From: Candidatus Kerfeldbacteria bacterium | GTDB lineage: Bacteria; Patescibacteriota; Patescibacteriia; SBBC01; JACPUP01 | NCBI GenBank assembly: GCA_016192205.1 | Contig: JACPUP010000030.1 | Location: 1-7,436, forward strand | Direction: 5' to 3' | DNA: 7,436 nt | Part shown: positions 1-5,518 of the stretch, in pieces | How the letters are laid out: every line of letters starts with the position of its first letter | Numbering within the stretch: position 1 is the first letter of the stretch | Translations under genes and position numbers: made by a program | The notes under the pieces: generated by a model | Told to the model about the DNA's origin: nothing | What the model saw: the letters and a program-made list of their open reading frames with translations, nothing else | The model's database searches: none

Positions 1-32
1 GGGTCGCCCTTCGCGGCCGGATATGTTGGTCA

Positions 33-56
33 GTTTGTTTGTTGTTTGTTGTTGTT
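33..56 (+). repeat. GTT/GTTT low-complexity repeat
   Basis: A run of irregular GTTT and GTT units occupies these positions, directly next to an A9 run on the plus strand (59-67). The composition differs sharply from the GC-rich surroundings. It is probably slippage-prone intergenic sequence; no function can be assigned. Confidence 0.6.
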
Positions 57-58
57 CG

Positions 59-104
59 AAAAAAAAACAAAACACCAAGAAGCCCTGCCAGTGCAGCGGA
101 GGGC
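59..104 (-). terminator. Possible terminator with T9 tract
   Basis: On the minus strand, GCCCTCC and GG-C-AGGGC (104-82) can form a stem of seven pairs with one bulge and an 8-nt loop. It is followed, after TTCTTGGTG, by TTTTG and a run of nine T (67-59). The stem is imperfect and the tract is offset, so this is only a candidate end for the regulator-ndk transcript, about 170 bp past the ndk stop. No gene is supported in 1-274. Confidence 0.4.
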
Positions 105-176
105 CGAGCGAAGCGAGCGCCCGAAGCGTTAGCCGTACCAGGCCCAGCAGTGGACTGAAGGGTTAGGGTACCAAGC

Positions 177-200
177 CTACCCCGCCGTAGGGCGGGGTGG
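177..200. repeat. GC-rich hairpin downstream of ndk
   Basis: CCCCGCC (180-186), loop GTAG, and GGCGGGG (191-197) form a very stable 7-bp stem, extended by an A-T pair (179/198) and C177-G200 around one wobble or mismatch. It is the second of two hairpins in tandem after ndk. No T tract follows on the minus strand, so it could be a factor-dependent or imperfect terminator, a 3' stabiliser, or part of a dispersed intergenic repeat. Confidence 0.45.
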
Positions 201-210
201 CCAAAGACCC

Positions 211-226
211 GCCAACCCAGGTTGGC
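211..226. repeat. Hairpin downstream of ndk
   Basis: GCCAACC CA GGTTGGC on the plus strand is a perfect inverted repeat (a 7-bp stem with a 2-nt loop, or 6 bp with a 4-nt loop) 49 bp past the ndk stop. On the minus strand it is followed by GGGTCTTTGG, so it lacks a U tract. It may be an mRNA 3'-end structure. Confidence 0.45.
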
Positions 227-274
227 AAATCAAAAAGTCCCAGAGGGGCGTTGTGCCTCGAGCAACAAAGTGAA

Positions 275-871
275 TCAGAACTGAATATCTTCTTCTGATC
301 TTTTGTAGGTATGGACTTGGTCTTTGGTGAACCACCGCGCAATCTCGTGCGCCGCTTCCTCGGGCGTTTCCGAGGCGTGGACGAGGTTGTGAATGGCGCG
401 GTGCTCCTTGTTCGCCGCTGCCGGCGAATCGACCGAGTAGTCGCCGCGGACCGTACCCATGTCTGCCACGGACGGCAGCGTGTGGCCGGCAATCTTCCGC
501 ACCATATCAATCGCGTGCACTCCCTGGACGACCATCTTCACCACCGGTCCCGAGGTCATGAACGCAATGAGCCACGAACGTACCATTGTGCCGACCTCGA
601 GGAGGTCCGTCGTCCCCAGTTCGTCCTGCATATCGTAGCCGTACTTGTCATAGGTTGATTTGGTTTTTTCGCCCAGGCGTTTGAGCCAGGCTTCATCCTT
701 GGGGTAATGGTCGTCAATGTCACGCCCACTCGCCCAAATCATCTGGAGTCCGACAATCTTCAAACCACGCTGCTCGATGCGACGGATGACTTCGCCAATC
801 AACCCGCGTTTCACGCCATCGGGTTTCACCAGCACGAGCGTCTGTTCTTCGCGGGGACTGCGGTTCGCCAT
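275..871 (-). CDS. ndk: Nucleoside diphosphate kinase, long form
   Basis: A 198-aa NDK, which transfers the gamma-phosphate from ATP to other nucleoside diphosphates through a phosphohistidine. Present are TLVLVKPDGVKRGLIGEVI (11-29) with Lys16, FMTSGPVV (104-111), GTVRGDYS (139-146) and the active-site His165 in NLVHASETPEEA (162-173). The family is usually about 135-150 aa. The excess comes mainly from an insertion of roughly 30 residues between HYPKDE (55-60) and FMTSGPVV, a smaller one (DSPAAANKEHRA) before the active-site histidine, and a slightly longer C terminus. Long NDKs of this type occur in CPR bacteria and some archaea, to my knowledge. The catalytic residues are intact, so it should be active. 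No Shine-Dalgarno sequence precedes the ATG at 871; expression probably depends on transcription from the regulator promoter. Confidence 0.96.
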   Translation of the reverse strand: MANRSPREEQTLVLVKPDGVKRGLIGEVIRRIEQRGLKIVGLQMIWASGRDIDDHYPKDEAWLKRLGEKTKSTYDKYGYDMQDELGTTDLLEVGTMVRSWLIAFMTSGPVVKMVVQGVHAIDMVRKIAGHTLPSVADMGTVRGDYSVDSPAAANKEHRAIHNLVHASETPEEAAHEIARWFTKDQVHTYKRSEEDIQF

Positions 872-883
872 ACCGGAGGAGCG

Positions 884-1264
884 TTAACGTTTCAGGATCG
901 TTCGGACTTTCTCGACCACCTCTTGCGGGCTGTGGTTGGCTTTGACGAAGTAATCGTCAGCGCCAAGCTGCTTGCCTTTCTTGATGTCGTCGTCCTGGCC
1001 GAGGTTGGTGAGCAACACGACCGGAACATTTTTAAGCGCGGGATCGGCCTTGAGCTGCTGGAGAGTCGAAAACCCGTCCAGCTTCGGCATAATGATGTCG
1101 AGGAGGATGATGTCCGGCGTGGCGCGTTTGGCCGCCTCCAAACCGGCTTGACCGTCGTTCGCCGTCTCGGCGGTGTAGCCTTCCATCGAGAATTTCGTTG
1201 CGTACATTTCCGCCAGCATCTGCTCATCTTCCACGATGAGCACTCTGGTTTTCGCGAGAGCCAT
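884..1264 (-). CDS. Single-domain CheY-like response regulator
   Basis: A 126-aa protein that is only a receiver domain, with no output domain. All conserved sites are present: the acidic pair Glu12-Asp13 in VLIVEDE, phospho-acceptor Asp56 in ILLDIIMPKLDG, Thr86 in VVLLTNLG and Lys108 in DYFVKA. It would be phosphorylated in the cytoplasm by a histidine kinase not encoded here and act through protein contacts, as CheY and PilG/PilH do. Its place directly after the pilin operon makes a role in pilus control attractive, but that is inference; similar stand-alone receivers are common in Patescibacteria without a known partner. The TAA stop is 12 bp before ndk, so the two are probably co-transcribed. 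Confidence 0.93.
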   Translation of the reverse strand: MALAKTRVLIVEDEQMLAEMYATKFSMEGYTAETANDGQAGLEAAKRATPDIILLDIIMPKLDGFSTLQQLKADPALKNVPVVLLTNLGQDDDIKKGKQLGADDYFVKANHSPQEVVEKVRTILKR

Positions 1265-1273
1265 ACCACTAGC

Positions 1274-1302
1274 AGTATACGGGGCTACGATGCGCCTGGC
1301 AA
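1274..1302 (-). promoter_or_regulatory. Promoter of the response regulator and ndk operon
   Basis: TTGCCA (1302-1297), an exact 17-bp spacer and TATACT (1279-1274) on the minus strand form a near-consensus sigma70 promoter. The ATG at 1264 is 9 nt past the -10, so the transcript should begin only 2-3 nt before it. The gene has no convincing Shine-Dalgarno sequence, so a leaderless mRNA is likely. No intrinsic terminator for the upstream pilin operon is visible between 1331 and 1303. Confidence 0.7.
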
Positions 1303-1331
1303 GGTCGCGACGAGGCAGCCAGGCAGTCGGT

Positions 1332-2237
1332 TTAACGCTTCTCGAGTGTTGCTTCGCTGAAGAGCGTGTAATCGAAGAGCGGCGAGGCCGGCGTGAGCCA
1401 GTTCATAGACGCGGTCACAACCTGCTGGACACGCTCAGTGCCGCCCCAGTACCGTCCGGTCGCCGTCAGCACGATGCGGCTCTGGAGCGGTACGATCGTA
1501 TCGGCTGGCGCGGTGGAGCAGTTGTCCCCGTCGTACGGGGTAATGCGCACTTGCGTGGCGTCATCGAACAGGGCTTTGATGCGGACGCGGTAGACCTTGT
1601 CCGTGGCAAAGGGCGTCAAACAAGCGGGGAGACACGAACCCGCCCCGCAGGTTCCCACGGCGAGCCGCGTATTCACGGGATTCGCTGCGTCGGTCGAGAT
1701 GAACGTACTGGCGGCGTCGGAACCAAGCCCGAGCGACGCACCGGGCGTGAACTCCACGTATGACACTTCGAGCCAGGGCGAGTTCAGATCAGGCGCCGGG
1801 GTGGCGTCGAGCGCATCAATCTCAAGAGCGTCAACACCGGCGCCGGCGGTCAGATTATCCGGATTGAAAAAATCGATGGTGACCGACGCATCCTCGTCAA
1901 GACCATAGACTAAGGACTCGGTCGGTCCGGCGCTGACACCATACGTCGCTTGGGGGTCTGCCAATGGCGGCCTCGACATGGTCGTATTCACCGACGTAAT
2001 CGTCGTGCTCAACTGCTGATTGAGCACGCGGGAATCTTTCACGTGCAGCAACGCGCGTTCAATGCCCGTTTCGGCCGCGAAGTACGCTGGCAGCGAGGCG
2101 TTGAGCTGCCGCGCAATGAAAATCCCGCGGAAGACCGTTCGTGACAACACCGCTGTGATGGCAGTCACGGACGCGACAACGAGCAAGCCGAGGAGCAAGA
2201 TGAACCCGCGTGGTGATGGACGGCGCTTACCGAACAT
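1332..2237 (-). CDS. Minor pilin, PilX/GspK-like tip subunit without Glu5
   Basis: A 301-aa protein starting MFGKRRPSPRGFILLLGLLV. A basic leader ends at Gly11 with Phe +1, but +5 is Leu16, so Glu5 is absent. That is characteristic of GspK and common in PilX-like proteins, which sit at the fibre tip and need no partner above them. AYFAAETGIERALLHV (51-66) is the PilX/GspK motif after the helix. A large globular part holds four cysteines (197, 202, 206, 240), a VYRVRIKALF strand (215-224), and a closing segment RIVLTATGRYWGG followed by SPLFDYTLFSE (285-295). The start at 2237 gives an 11-bp overlap with the preceding gene; the same frame is open to 2297, but that would add 20 residues in front of a normal leader. 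It is the last gene of the operon; 67 bp with a promoter separate it from the regulator gene. Confidence 0.87.
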   Translation of the reverse strand: MFGKRRPSPRGFILLLGLLVVASVTAITAVLSRTVFRGIFIARQLNASLPAYFAAETGIERALLHVKDSRVLNQQLSTTITSVNTTMSRPPLADPQATYGVSAGPTESLVYGLDEDASVTIDFFNPDNLTAGAGVDALEIDALDATPAPDLNSPWLEVSYVEFTPGASLGLGSDAASTFISTDAANPVNTRLAVGTCGAGSCLPACLTPFATDKVYRVRIKALFDDATQVRITPYDGDNCSTAPADTIVPLQSRIVLTATGRYWGGTERVQQVVTASMNWLTPASPLFDYTLFSEATLEKR

Positions 2238-2847
2238 AGTTCCGACTGCTGACGGTGGTCTGGAAATGCGTTCGAACCTCATCCTCAACGTTGCCAATCC
2301 CGACGGTCACCAGAGAAACCGTGGTCTTCGGCTGCTGGTTGACCGTCGAATCAGCTGGGAACGGATCAGAGCTCGGCGTCACGAAGACCTGAAAACTTGT
2401 GACTTCTGCCTCCTCGATGGTCAGCGACTCCCAGGTGCCGGCTGCGCCAGTCAGGCTCCGCTGCAACTCGCCATTCGACGCTGGACACGCAACATCGCCG
2501 GCCAAGGCGCTGGTGGTGCCACGCGTGACGCACCGGTACACGCGCGTGGTGTTATCAGGCAAAACCACGGCCAGCATGGAAAGGGCCCTCGGGTTGCCGC
2601 TGCCATCAACCAATGGAATGCGTTGTTCCACGTAATAAGCGTAATCTGGCACGCCCAACCGCGCTTCGCGGGCCATGACCTCGAGCGCAAATCGGGCGCT
2701 GCCAGCGCCTTGCGACCGGGCCACGCCGCGGCGTTCTTCCCGGCCAGAACTGAAATAGACATCAATCACGACCACGGACAGGATGGCAAAAATGCCAAGC
2801 GCCAGTACAACCTCAAGCAACGTAAATCCGGTGCGGCTACGTATCAT
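2227..2847 (-). CDS. Minor pilin, PilW/GspJ-like
   Basis: A 206-aa prepilin-like protein, MIRSRTGFTLLEVVLALGIF, cleaved after Gly7 with Phe +1 and Glu5 (Glu12). The post-helix segment ARFALEVMAREARLG (51-65) is the typical PilW/GspJ pattern (ALe.M.rEiR). Later come EAEVTSFQVFVTP (146-158) and a final strand HFQTTVSSRNYVR (194-206), also typical of this group. Two cysteines (106, 121) are present. The ATG at 2847 is preferred over the in-frame ATG at 2856 because it forms an ATGA overlap with the previous gene, as at the pilD junction. A GGAAG lies 2 nt from that ATG, too close to be a good ribosome binding site. The TAA lies inside the start of the next gene (11-bp overlap). Confidence 0.88.
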   Translation of the reverse strand: MIRSRTGFTLLEVVLALGIFAILSVVVIDVYFSSGREERRGVARSQGAGSARFALEVMAREARLGVPDYAYYVEQRIPLVDGSGNPRALSMLAVVLPDNTTRVYRCVTRGTTSALAGDVACPASNGELQRSLTGAAGTWESLTIEEAEVTSFQVFVTPSSDPFPADSTVNQQPKTTVSLVTVGIGNVEDEVRTHFQTTVSSRNYVR

Positions 2848-3464
2848 AACTTCCAATCGTAGAGATGGGTTTCAAGGGAAGTGCTGTATGTTTTCCCACG
2901 ATCCGTCCATTGGACATAGACTGATGCGACCACCCCGGCTTTACTGTTTAGGTTTGCCGGCCACGTTCCCCCGCAAGTGGCGTCTGGAAAGGGGATGATG
3001 CCGGGAGCACGGCACAGGGATGTAATCCGGAACACCCGTTGGAACTGGGTTGTCGCGCCTGGACCGCCGGCCACAGTTTGCTTGTAGACGTTGGAGTCCT
3101 CATACACGGTTGCAGCTGGCGCGGGGAACTGCGGATCGGTACCTAACCAGGCAGCGGCTGAAAAATCCATGGCCCACCCGCCAGTCGCCGGATTGAAGAC
3201 AAACGTACCGTCAGTATCACCGTTGGCCGGAAAGTAGAGGCCGGTGTCAAACCGCTGCCGCGCCAGCCAGTTGCTGTCGCGGATGGCACGGATGACTTCC
3301 ACCCCTTCGCGCGCCAAGTTTTCGGCGATGGCATCGAGTTCAGTGCGACGGTTCTGTACGCCACTCGTCAGGAGGAGGGTCAGCGACGCGCCCAACCCGA
3401 TCCCGACCACCGCGAAGGTGATGATGAGTTCGAGCATGCCTTGGCCGCGCCGCAGTCCTCTCAT
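2844..3464 (-). CDS. Minor pilin, PilV/GspI-like
   Basis: A 206-aa prepilin-like protein with leader MRGLRRG and an unusual +1 Gln: GQGMLELIITFAVVGIGLG, with Glu5 kept (Glu12). Immediately after the helix, AENLAREGVEVIRAIRDSNW (47-66) is a signature of PilV/GspI-like minor pilins in Patescibacteria. The C-terminal part, VASVYVQWTDRG (179-190) then LETHLYDWKL, looks like closing beta strands. Two cysteines (151, 164) are close enough to bond. It starts 3 nt after the previous TAA (TAACGTATG) with no Shine-Dalgarno sequence, and its TGA overlaps the next ATG as ATGA. It would be an initiation or tip subunit beside the H-, J- and K-like proteins encoded next to it. Confidence 0.88.
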   Translation of the reverse strand: MRGLRRGQGMLELIITFAVVGIGLGASLTLLLTSGVQNRRTELDAIAENLAREGVEVIRAIRDSNWLARQRFDTGLYFPANGDTDGTFVFNPATGGWAMDFSAAAWLGTDPQFPAPAATVYEDSNVYKQTVAGGPGATTQFQRVFRITSLCRAPGIIPFPDATCGGTWPANLNSKAGVVASVYVQWTDRGKTYSTSLETHLYDWKL

Positions 3465-3467
3465 ACG

Positions 3468-4118
3468 TTACAGCACATACGGAGGTGTGCACGCGCCTGG
3501 GCACGGCGCATCAGTTTCGCTCGCCTGCCCGCTCGAGAGTACCGTCAGTCGACGGCAGAGGTTTTGCGTGAGCTGTTCGAAGTAGATGAACGTGCTCATG
3601 CCTTCGGTCAGCGTGGTCGAGGATTGGTTGACGTTGAGCACGGGTCGGCCGTCCGGCGCGCGGAACACGACGGATAAGAGGTTCGCCGCTCCCAGATCGA
3701 CGCAGTGGAGCGAGTCGTCCTGCTGGGCATGAACCTGCACTACCGCCAGGTCGTTTGTCGTCACTTCCGCACCCAGGGTTTGGGCGGTCGACACGAGGGG
3801 CGTTGCGCCAAAGGCTTGGACGGCCTGAATGCGCGGAGCCCAGGCCGGGTTCGCTTCGACGCCAAGCACCAGCGCGTACCCGAGGTCCGGAATGCCATCG
3901 CCAGCTCCATCCGATCCATCGATCGTGGAGTCGTAGTGGTTGCCAAGCGCCCAGGACTGGGCTTCCTTGGCCATCCCAAGCGCAGCTAAGGAAAGGCCCT
4001 GCAGCTGCTCGCGTCGGTCAGCCGCGCGGAAGTTGAAAAAGACGAAAGTCAGGGCCAGCACGAAAATGCCCATGACAATGAGGAATTCAAACAGCGTGAA
4101 ACCATGTCGAGTATTCAT
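3468..4118 (-). CDS. Minor pilin, GspH/FimT-like
   Basis: A 216-aa prepilin-like protein starting MNTRHGFTLFEF, with predicted cleavage after Gly6, Phe at +1 and Glu5 present (Glu11). One hydrophobic helix (about 8-30) is followed by a globular domain. LLSVVFRAPDGRPVLNV (147-163) matches the beta-strand pattern 'v.F.p.G....' of GspH/FimT proteins, and residues 61-77 are Asp/Gly-rich. Cysteines at 139, 188, 206 and 210 may pair after export. The ATG at 4118 is chosen because it overlaps the pilD TGA as ATGA and gives a normal short leader; an in-frame ATG at 4145 would add nine residues inside pilD. No Shine-Dalgarno sequence is visible, consistent with coupled translation. By analogy with FimU/GspH it would join the tip or initiation complex. 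The subfamily call is less sure than the pilin fold. Confidence 0.88.
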   Translation of the reverse strand: MNTRHGFTLFEFLIVMGIFVLALTFVFFNFRAADRREQLQGLSLAALGMAKEAQSWALGNHYDSTIDGSDGAGDGIPDLGYALVLGVEANPAWAPRIQAVQAFGATPLVSTAQTLGAEVTTNDLAVVQVHAQQDDSLHCVDLGAANLLSVVFRAPDGRPVLNVNQSSTTLTEGMSTFIYFEQLTQNLCRRLTVLSSGQASETDAPCPGACTPPYVL

Positions 4119-4939
4119 AAGCCGTGGCGGCGGGAAATGAACCATTCGGCGATTGCGTCGAGCCCAAGCCCTCGAAAGAACGCACCGGACATGTACCAGG
4201 CGATGATGGCATCGCCCCAGAGAAGGCTCACGAAGGTCGCCGCGGTCACGAGCATGCCGAACGGCAGGTGGGAGGAGAGCGTGACGCGCCCTCGCGCCAA
4301 CAGCGCCACGCCGACCAGGGCGCCGACGACGTACGCGAGCACGAGTGCCACAATCGTCCGTTCGAATCCCAGCGCGAAACCAGCGAGCAGGCCCAGGCGG
4401 ATGTCACCATCGCCAACCCAGCGGCCGCGTGAAACGACGTACTGCAAGGCAAAGAACCCTGCTCCGAGTATACCACCCAAGAGCAGCGACGAAAACGAAA
4501 GGCCAAGGAACAGGTTCCCAACGAGCGCCAGGCCGGCGGCGGGCAGCGAGAGTTCGTCCGGAACGAGCTGGTGCTGCCAGTCGAAGACGAACAGCGCAAC
4601 GAGGAACACGGCGAGCGGCGCGTAGACGAACAGTGCTGGCGCGAGCCCGACGTGCAGCGCGGTCACGGCCAAGACGGCGGCGGTGCCGAGCTCAACCAGA
4701 GGGTAGCGCCGCGGGATGGGTTGGTGGCACCGGCGGCAGCGGCCGCGGAGCGCGACAAAGCTCACGATGGGGATGAGATCGCGCGCTGCCAGGGTCCGCC
4801 GACAGCGCGGACACCGGGACCGACCGCCGATGGACTCACCGGCCGCCCAGCGCGGCACGAGGACGTTCACAAAACTGCCGAGGGCCAAGCCCACGAGGGC
4901 GAAGAGGATGGCGCTCGCAGTCACTGCGGCCGTGTCCAC
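4115..4939 (-). CDS. pilD: Prepilin peptidase / N-methyltransferase PilD (A24 family)
   Basis: A 274-aa polytopic membrane aspartic protease that cuts prepilin leaders after Gly and N-methylates the new N terminus. N-terminal domain: GSFVNVLVPRW (21-31) and two zinc-type pairs, CPRC (43-46) and CRRC (68-71), separated by LIPIVSFVALRGR. Catalytic core: Asp120 in FDWQHQLVPDE and Asp179 in VGDGDI, both intact, followed by GLLAGFALG, LPFG and WGDAIIAWY. The start is set at the GTG at 4939, giving the usual short hydrophobic N terminus. The same frame is open up to 5035, but those extra residues lie on top of the preceding gene and are unlike the family. An ATG overlapping the previous stop (TAATG, 4953) is in another frame and hits a stop after 10 codons. 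The TGA overlaps the next gene's ATG (ATGA), indicating translational coupling with the minor pilins it should process. Confidence 0.95.
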   Translation of the reverse strand: MDTAAVTASAILFALVGLALGSFVNVLVPRWAAGESIGGRSRCPRCRRTLAARDLIPIVSFVALRGRCRRCHQPIPRRYPLVELGTAAVLAVTALHVGLAPALFVYAPLAVFLVALFVFDWQHQLVPDELSLPAAGLALVGNLFLGLSFSSLLLGGILGAGFFALQYVVSRGRWVGDGDIRLGLLAGFALGFERTIVALVLAYVVGALVGVALLARGRVTLSSHLPFGMLVTAATFVSLLWGDAIIAWYMSGAFFRGLGLDAIAEWFISRRHGL

Positions 4940-4952
4940 GGGCGACCGGCCA

Positions 4953-5381
4953 TTACTGAATGCCGTCGGGCGTGAGCACGTGTTCGCCCTGGCCGTACAA
5001 CGCAAACCCTCGCTCGAGCGTAAAGGCCACGGCAAAGGTCGTATCGTTGGGCACCATGGTCACGACGTAGGAGTGTTTGCCGGGATCTTGAACCGTCGAG
5101 ATGACGGGCAGCTGACGGCCGAGCGAACAGGTGTGGACCAAGCTGCCCGGCTCGGCGCAGCCGGCCGCAGCACTGGCGTAGCTCGAGGTCTCAAACGACA
5201 GCGTGGCAAAGGCCGACTCCAGCCGAGCCATATCCGCAATCCGGATGGCGTCGCGGGTGAGGGCTTGCTGACGGAGTACGATGATGGTCGCAACCAGCGA
5301 GACAACCAAAACGGCGGCGGCGCACAGCACCAGGGCAATCATCGAAAAACCAAGGGGTTTATCTGCTTTTTCTTTTTTCAT
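4953..5381 (-). CDS. Divergent pseudopilin lacking Glu5, first gene of the operon
   Basis: A 142-aa protein with a basic leader (MKKEKADKPLG), then Phe at a +1-like position and one hydrophobic helix GFSMIALVLCAAAVLVVSLV (11-30). This is the prepilin layout, but the residue at +5 is Ala (Ala16) instead of Glu. After the helix comes TRDAIRIADMARLESAFATL (42-61), closely parallel to RDAKRISDLRQYALSYQNYY in the pilin gene upstream. A later stretch, SYVVTMVPNDTTFAVAFTLE (104-123), parallels the pilin's YTIMGESSNAFGVGVRLE. C75 and C85 could form a disulfide. I infer a pilin-fold protein exported by the T4P pathway, perhaps a minor or regulatory subunit; the Gly-Phe junction suggests PilD could cut it. 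Its TAA stop is 13 bp before the pilD GTG. No named family is recognised with certainty. Confidence 0.75.
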   Translation of the reverse strand: MKKEKADKPLGFSMIALVLCAAAVLVVSLVATIIVLRQQALTRDAIRIADMARLESAFATLSFETSSYASAAAGCAEPGSLVHTCSLGRQLPVISTVQDPGKHSYVVTMVPNDTTFAVAFTLERGFALYGQGEHVLTPDGIQ

Positions 5382-5389
5382 ACGACGTC

Positions 5390-5418
5390 AGTATACTGTG
5401 ACCTTGAGTAATATTCAA
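5390..5418 (-). promoter_or_regulatory. Promoter of the six-gene minor pilin and pilD operon
   Basis: TTGAAT (5418-5413), a 17-bp spacer and TATACT (5395-5390) on the minus strand make a good sigma70-type promoter; the -10 is embedded in the palindrome CAGTATACTG. Only 8 nt separate the -10 from the ATG at 5381, so transcription should begin 1-2 nt before the start codon. The mRNA is predicted to be leaderless, in agreement with the missing Shine-Dalgarno sequence. Confidence 0.65.
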
Positions 5419-5422
5419 CGTG

Positions 5423-5433
5423 CGTACGGTACG
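5423..5433. promoter_or_regulatory. Palindrome CGTACGGTACG just upstream of the operon -35
   Basis: CGTAC-G-GTACG is a perfect 11-bp interrupted palindrome (one central base) starting 4 bp upstream of the -35 hexamer of the minor-pilin operon. That is a usual position for an activator or other regulator of sigma70 promoters. A short palindrome of this size can occur by chance, so the operator role is inference. Confidence 0.3.
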
Positions 5434-5456
5434 AGTGCGGTGCGGAGTCCGTAGCA

Positions 5457-5505
5457 CGTAGACCTTGGGATGTAGAAATTCAGCTTGGCATTCCTCTGGT
5501 CTACG
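5457..5505. repeat. 8-bp inverted repeat between the A24-like gene and the pilin operon
   Basis: CGTAGACC (5457-5464) and GGTCTACG (5498-5505) are perfect inverted copies separated by 33 bp, just after the TAG stop at 5519. A long-loop hairpin in the 3' end of the A24-like transcript or a paired protein-binding site are both possible. No T tract follows on the minus strand. Confidence 0.35.
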
Positions 5506-5518
5506 CACGACGTCCTCG

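Noticed and set aside
1..274. tRNA, CRISPR array or transposon end in the tail region
   Set aside because: No cloverleaf, no regularly spaced repeats and no transposase or terminal inverted repeats could be found.
163..510. Open frame on the minus strand ending in a Gly/Pro-rich tail
   Set aside because: It lies mostly inside ndk in another frame, has biased Arg/Ser/Thr composition typical of a shadow frame, and its tail is the translated hairpin region.
872..883. GGAGGA next to the ndk start
   Set aside because: It is on the plus strand. Read on the minus strand the sequence is TCCTCC, which cannot act as a Shine-Dalgarno sequence for ndk.
4921..4953. ATG overlapping the pseudopilin stop (TAATG) as the pilD start
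   Set aside because: It is in a different frame from PilD and meets a TGA after ten codons. A frameshift need not be invoked because the GTG at 4939 suffices.
4940..5035. Longer N terminus for PilD starting at 5035
   Set aside because: The 32 extra residues overlap the end of the preceding pseudopilin gene, are not hydrophobic and resemble no PilD N terminus. The GTG at 4939 gives a normal protein.
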